DNA from: Bacteroides sp. CAG:530
Lineage (GTDB): Bacteria > Bacteroidota > Bacteroidia > Bacteroidales > Bacteroidaceae
NCBI GenBank assembly: GCA_000434735.1
Contig: FR881271.1
Coordinates: 1 to 8,801 of the forward strand
DNA length: 8,801 nt
Reading direction: 5' to 3'
The notes beneath the pieces were generated by a model. That model saw only the letters and a list, made by a program, of their open reading frames with translations. It was not told the origin of the DNA and did no database searches. The translations under genes were made by a program, and so were the position numbers. Below are positions 6,637 through 8,801 of the stretch, in pieces. Every line of letters begins with the position of its first letter. Within the stretch, counting starts at the first letter, position 1.

Positions 6637-7623
6637 ATGACGTATTTAATTATTTTCGTTCTGCTACTTGCGGCGGAACTCGTGTATTTCCGCATTGCGG
6701 ATAAGTTTAACATTATCGATAAACCTAATGAGCGTTCGTCGCACTCTACGATTGTGTTGCGTGGTGGAGGTATCATCTTCTTGATTGGCGCTTGGGTATG
6801 GAGTGCGTTTTTCGGATTCGATTATCCGTGGTTCCTGGCGGGACTGACACTGGTAGCTGGGGTGAGTTTCGTAGATGATATCCATTCGTTGCCCGACTCG
6901 GTGAGACTGGTGGCGCAGTTCGCTGCTGCGGCGATGGCGTTCTATCAACTGGGAATATTGCACTGGTCGATGTGGTGGATAGTGCTGGTGGCGCTGATAG
7001 TTTATGTGGGGGCTACAAATGTGATTAACTTCATGGATGGCATCAATGGCATTACGGCGGGGTATTCGTTGGCGGTTTTGTTGCCGCTGATGGCCGTGAA
7101 CATGGATGGCGGGTATGTAGAGCAGAGCTTGATAGTATCTACTGTCTTGGCTTCGTTGGTGTTTTGTATCTTTAATTTCCGCCCGAAGGGTAAGGCGAAG
7201 TGTTTTGCCGGCGACGTGGGTTCTATCGGTATAGCGTTCATTATGCTTTTCTTGTTGGGAAATGTTATTATTAAGACCGAAGATATTACATGGCTGATTT
7301 TCTTGTTGGTGTATGGTGTGGACGGTTGCTTGACTATAGTGCATCGTATCATGCTGCACGAGAATTTGGGCGAGGCTCACAGAAAGCACGCTTATCAGCT
7401 TATGGCTAATGAATTGAAAATAGGACATGTAAAGGTTACTTCGCTGTATATGGTTATGCAGTTGGCGGTTTCTCTCGGTTTCATATATCTATGCCCTGAC
7501 ACGGTGTTGTGTCACTGGATGTATCTGATAGGTGCTTTGGCGATATTGGCCGTAGCGTATGTGTTGTTTATGAAGAAATATTACCACTTGCACGAGGAGT
7601 ATCTGGCTTCGTTGGGCAAATAA
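6637..7623 (+). CDS. Polyprenyl-phosphate sugar-1-phosphate transferase (WecA/MraY/WbpL-like)
   Basis: Integral-membrane enzyme expected to transfer a HexNAc-1-phosphate from its UDP-sugar to undecaprenyl phosphate, the first committed step of repeat-unit synthesis. The 328-residue protein has about ten hydrophobic segments and the family's cytoplasmic motifs: PNERSSHS (30-37), a feature of the WecA/WbpL branch; GVSFVDDIHSLPDSVRL (75-91) with the Asp-Asp pair at 80-81; NVINFMDGINGI (128-139), the N-x2-N-x2-D motif; CFAGDVGS (189-196) with the catalytic-region Asp193; and the His-rich EAHRKHAYQLM (246-256) that governs sugar recognition. That last motif resembles WbpL-like enzymes rather than MraY, so a cell-wall role is unlikely. 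The sugar (GlcNAc, QuiNAc or FucNAc) cannot be told. Its stop overlaps the next ATG by one base. Base composition is much richer in G+C than the upstream genes. Confidence 0.9.
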   Translation: MTYLIIFVLLLAAELVYFRIADKFNIIDKPNERSSHSTIVLRGGGIIFLIGAWVWSAFFGFDYPWFLAGLTLVAGVSFVDDIHSLPDSVRLVAQFAAAAMAFYQLGILHWSMWWIVLVALIVYVGATNVINFMDGINGITAGYSLAVLLPLMAVNMDGGYVEQSLIVSTVLASLVFCIFNFRPKGKAKCFAGDVGSIGIAFIMLFLLGNVIIKTEDITWLIFLLVYGVDGCLTIVHRIMLHENLGEAHRKHAYQLMANELKIGHVKVTSLYMVMQLAVSLGFIYLCPDTVLCHWMYLIGALAILAVAYVLFMKKYYHLHEEYLASLGK

Positions 7624-8024
7624 TGAATATCACGGTTATGGAATTGAATAAAGAGTTTTTAGGTAAGTTGTTCGAGCAGGCTATGGCTAATCCTCGCTTA
7701 CGTCAGAACTTCGACTTGCGTACTTCGGCCAACGATAATTCGCAGCGTATGCTGAATGCGTTGTTGCCGGGAACGGTGGTGCCTATCCATCGGCATCCTA
7801 ATAGTACGGAGAATGTGCTGTTGCTGTGCGGTAAGTTGATAGAGGTGTTCTATGACGAGAACGGTAACGAGAAGGAGCGCATCCATCTTGATCCGGCGCT
7901 GGGCAATTACGGTTGTGTGGTGCCGCAGGGCGAATGGCACTCGGTAGAGGTACTGGAACCGTCGGTTATATACGAGGCCAAGGATGGCAAGTATGGCGAA
8001 GACGGTAGCGAATCGCTTGGTTAA
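7623..8024 (+). CDS. wbuC: WbuC-type cupin-fold metalloprotein
   Basis: Small (133 residues) single-domain cupin of the WbuC type, a family found in O-antigen and capsule loci whose biochemical role is not established. Cupin motif 1 fits exactly: Gly50, five residues, His56-x-His58, four residues, Glu63, six residues, Gly70, giving three metal ligands. Motif 2 supplies the fourth through PQGEWH (101-106, His106); the Asn that often follows is absent. The segment RLRQNFDLRTSANDNSQRML (25-44) before the barrel is typical of WbuC proteins, which commonly start about here. The ATG at 7623 overlaps the upstream stop as TAATG, favouring translational coupling; an in-frame ATG at 7638 (MELNKEF) also fits family lengths. 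It was probably gained or kept together with the sugar-1-phosphate transferase. A sugar-modifying or isomerase-like role is possible but unproven. Confidence 0.85.
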   Translation: MNITVMELNKEFLGKLFEQAMANPRLRQNFDLRTSANDNSQRMLNALLPGTVVPIHRHPNSTENVLLLCGKLIEVFYDENGNEKERIHLDPALGNYGCVVPQGEWHSVEVLEPSVIYEAKDGKYGEDGSESLG

Positions 8025-8026
8025 TT

Positions 8027-8801
8027 ATGAATAATATCCGGCTTTACGATTATCAGATAGAAATGAAGGAGCGGATTGAGGCGGCTTTTCGGTCGTGTAG
8101 ATCCGTTATGGTGCAGATGCCCACGGGTACGGGTAAGACGCATGTGCTGGCCAGCGTGGTTACGGACGAGGTGCAGAGGGCGAAGAATGCGTGCGTGTGG
8201 ATTGTGGCTCATCGGCGTGAACTGGTGGAACAGATTGAGGAATCGCTGGTCGGGCAGTCGGGATTGGCGTGCTCTGAATATCAATCTTCCTTTATAAAGG
8301 TGATGTCGATACAGTGGTTATCAAAGCATCATAGGGAGTTGGATGAGAGGCCTTCGCTTATAGTGATTGATGAGGCGCATCATGCGTTGGCACGGACTTA
8401 TGCTGAGGTGATGAACGCTTATCCGGAGGCTAAGAAGCTTGGGGTAACGGCTACTCCGTGCCGGTTGAACATGAAGGGTTTTTCTGATTTGTTTGATGTG
8501 CTGCTGCAGTCGTGGTCTACAAAGAAATTCATTGCCGACGGGCGTTTGTCGCTGTACGATTATATGTCGATAAAGGCGGATAGTGAGGATCAGCGGATGG
8601 TGTTCGGACTGACCAAGCGTGGGGCCGACGGTGATTTTTCGTTGAAGGAGATGAGCGAGAAGTTGGATGTCAGACCTAGTATAGAACGTCTGTGCAATAC
8701 GGTGTTACGGTATGCGCCAGACAAGAAGGGCATAACGTATGCTATAGACGTAAATCATGCTGAGCATATAGCCGAGTATTATAGAGAGCATGGCATTCCT
8801 G
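8027..8801 (+). CDS. DEAD/DEAH-box superfamily 2 helicase, 3' partial
   Basis: N-terminal 258 codons of an ATP-dependent nucleic-acid helicase or translocase; the frame is open to the window end. Superfamily 2 motifs appear in order: LYDYQ (residues 6-10, Q-motif-like), Walker A MPTGTGKT (31-38), motif Ia VAHRREL (60-66), motif II DEAH (115-118) and motif III-like TATP (141-144). The start of the second RecA-like domain is visible at about 230-258 (KKGITYAIDVNHAEHI, motif IV-like). The overall layout resembles SSL2/RAD25- or type III restriction-like helicases widespread in bacteria rather than ribosome-assembly DEAD proteins. The start at 8027 lies two bases after the WbuC stop, implying a shared transcript. 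It belongs to the G+C-rich portion and has no obvious role in polysaccharide synthesis. Domains beyond the window could reveal a defence or repair role. Confidence 0.88.
   Translation, partial: MNNIRLYDYQIEMKERIEAAFRSCRSVMVQMPTGTGKTHVLASVVTDEVQRAKNACVWIVAHRRELVEQIEESLVGQSGLACSEYQSSFIKVMSIQWLSKHHRELDERPSLIVIDEAHHALARTYAEVMNAYPEAKKLGVTATPCRLNMKGFSDLFDVLLQSWSTKKFIADGRLSLYDYMSIKADSEDQRMVFGLTKRGADGDFSLKEMSEKLDVRPSIERLCNTVLRYAPDKKGITYAIDVNHAEHIAEYYREHGIP

Noticed and set aside
6664..7428. Long (254-codon) open frame on the minus strand under the sugar-1-phosphate transferase gene
   Set aside because: Its translation is rich in His, Gln and Arg with no recognisable motif, and the + strand carries a complete, motif-confirmed membrane enzyme. 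It is a shadow of that gene's codon pattern.
7509..7622. Upstream in-frame ATG for the cupin gene, inside the transferase gene
   Set aside because: It would add 38 residues that only mirror the overlapping gene in another frame and have no counterpart in WbuC proteins. The 7623 or 7638 start fits.
1..8801. CRISPR array, tRNA or rRNA genes, insertion sequences
   Set aside because: I saw no regularly spaced repeats, tRNA-like cloverleaf, rRNA core sequence or transposase motif on either strand; almost the whole window is accounted for by the listed genes.

Overview
The window looks like the downstream end of a capsular or exopolysaccharide biosynthesis locus from a Bacteroidales genome (Bacteroides/Phocaeicola type), running into a neighbouring housekeeping-like region. 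The inference rests on three things. The genes are a polymerase, glycosyltransferases and a pyruvyltransferase, all on the + strand. Starts lack strong Shine-Dalgarno sequences, and several stop/start junctions overlap (TAATG). The block ends with a WecA/WbpL-like phosphoglycosyltransferase followed by a WbuC-type cupin. Species cannot be assigned from the sequence alone.

Bases 1-6380 are an AT-rich assembly block. In order it holds: the C-terminal part of a membrane O-antigen ligase/polymerase-like protein (Wzy type, cut by the window start); a GT4-family GT-B glycosyltransferase; a second GT-B-like glycosyltransferase; a GT2 (GT-A) glycosyltransferase; a polysaccharide pyruvyltransferase-family protein; and a second GT2 glycosyltransferase. 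Most junctions overlap or are tight. The exception is a 67-base gap before the first GT2 gene that contains a possible Bacteroides-type -7 element.

Bases 6381-6636 are a gap of about 256 bases with no convincing gene. It holds two compact inverted repeats and short open stretches that may be remnants of a lost gene.

Bases 6637-8801 are distinctly richer in G+C. They hold the polyprenyl-phosphate sugar-1-phosphate transferase that would start the repeat unit on the lipid carrier, then the WbuC-type cupin, then the N-terminal 258 codons of a superfamily 2 DEAD/DEAH-box helicase cut by the window end. These three are packed with a 1-base overlap and a 2-base gap, so they probably share a transcript.

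Working model (inference): the sugar-1-phosphate transferase loads the first sugar on undecaprenyl phosphate. The four glycosyltransferases extend the unit in the cytoplasm and the pyruvyltransferase adds an acidic ketal. A flippase outside the window exports the unit and the Wzy-like protein polymerises it. I did not find a clearly new system. The points most worth a second look are the composition break, the palindromic gap with possible gene debris, and the helicase coupled to capsule initiation genes.
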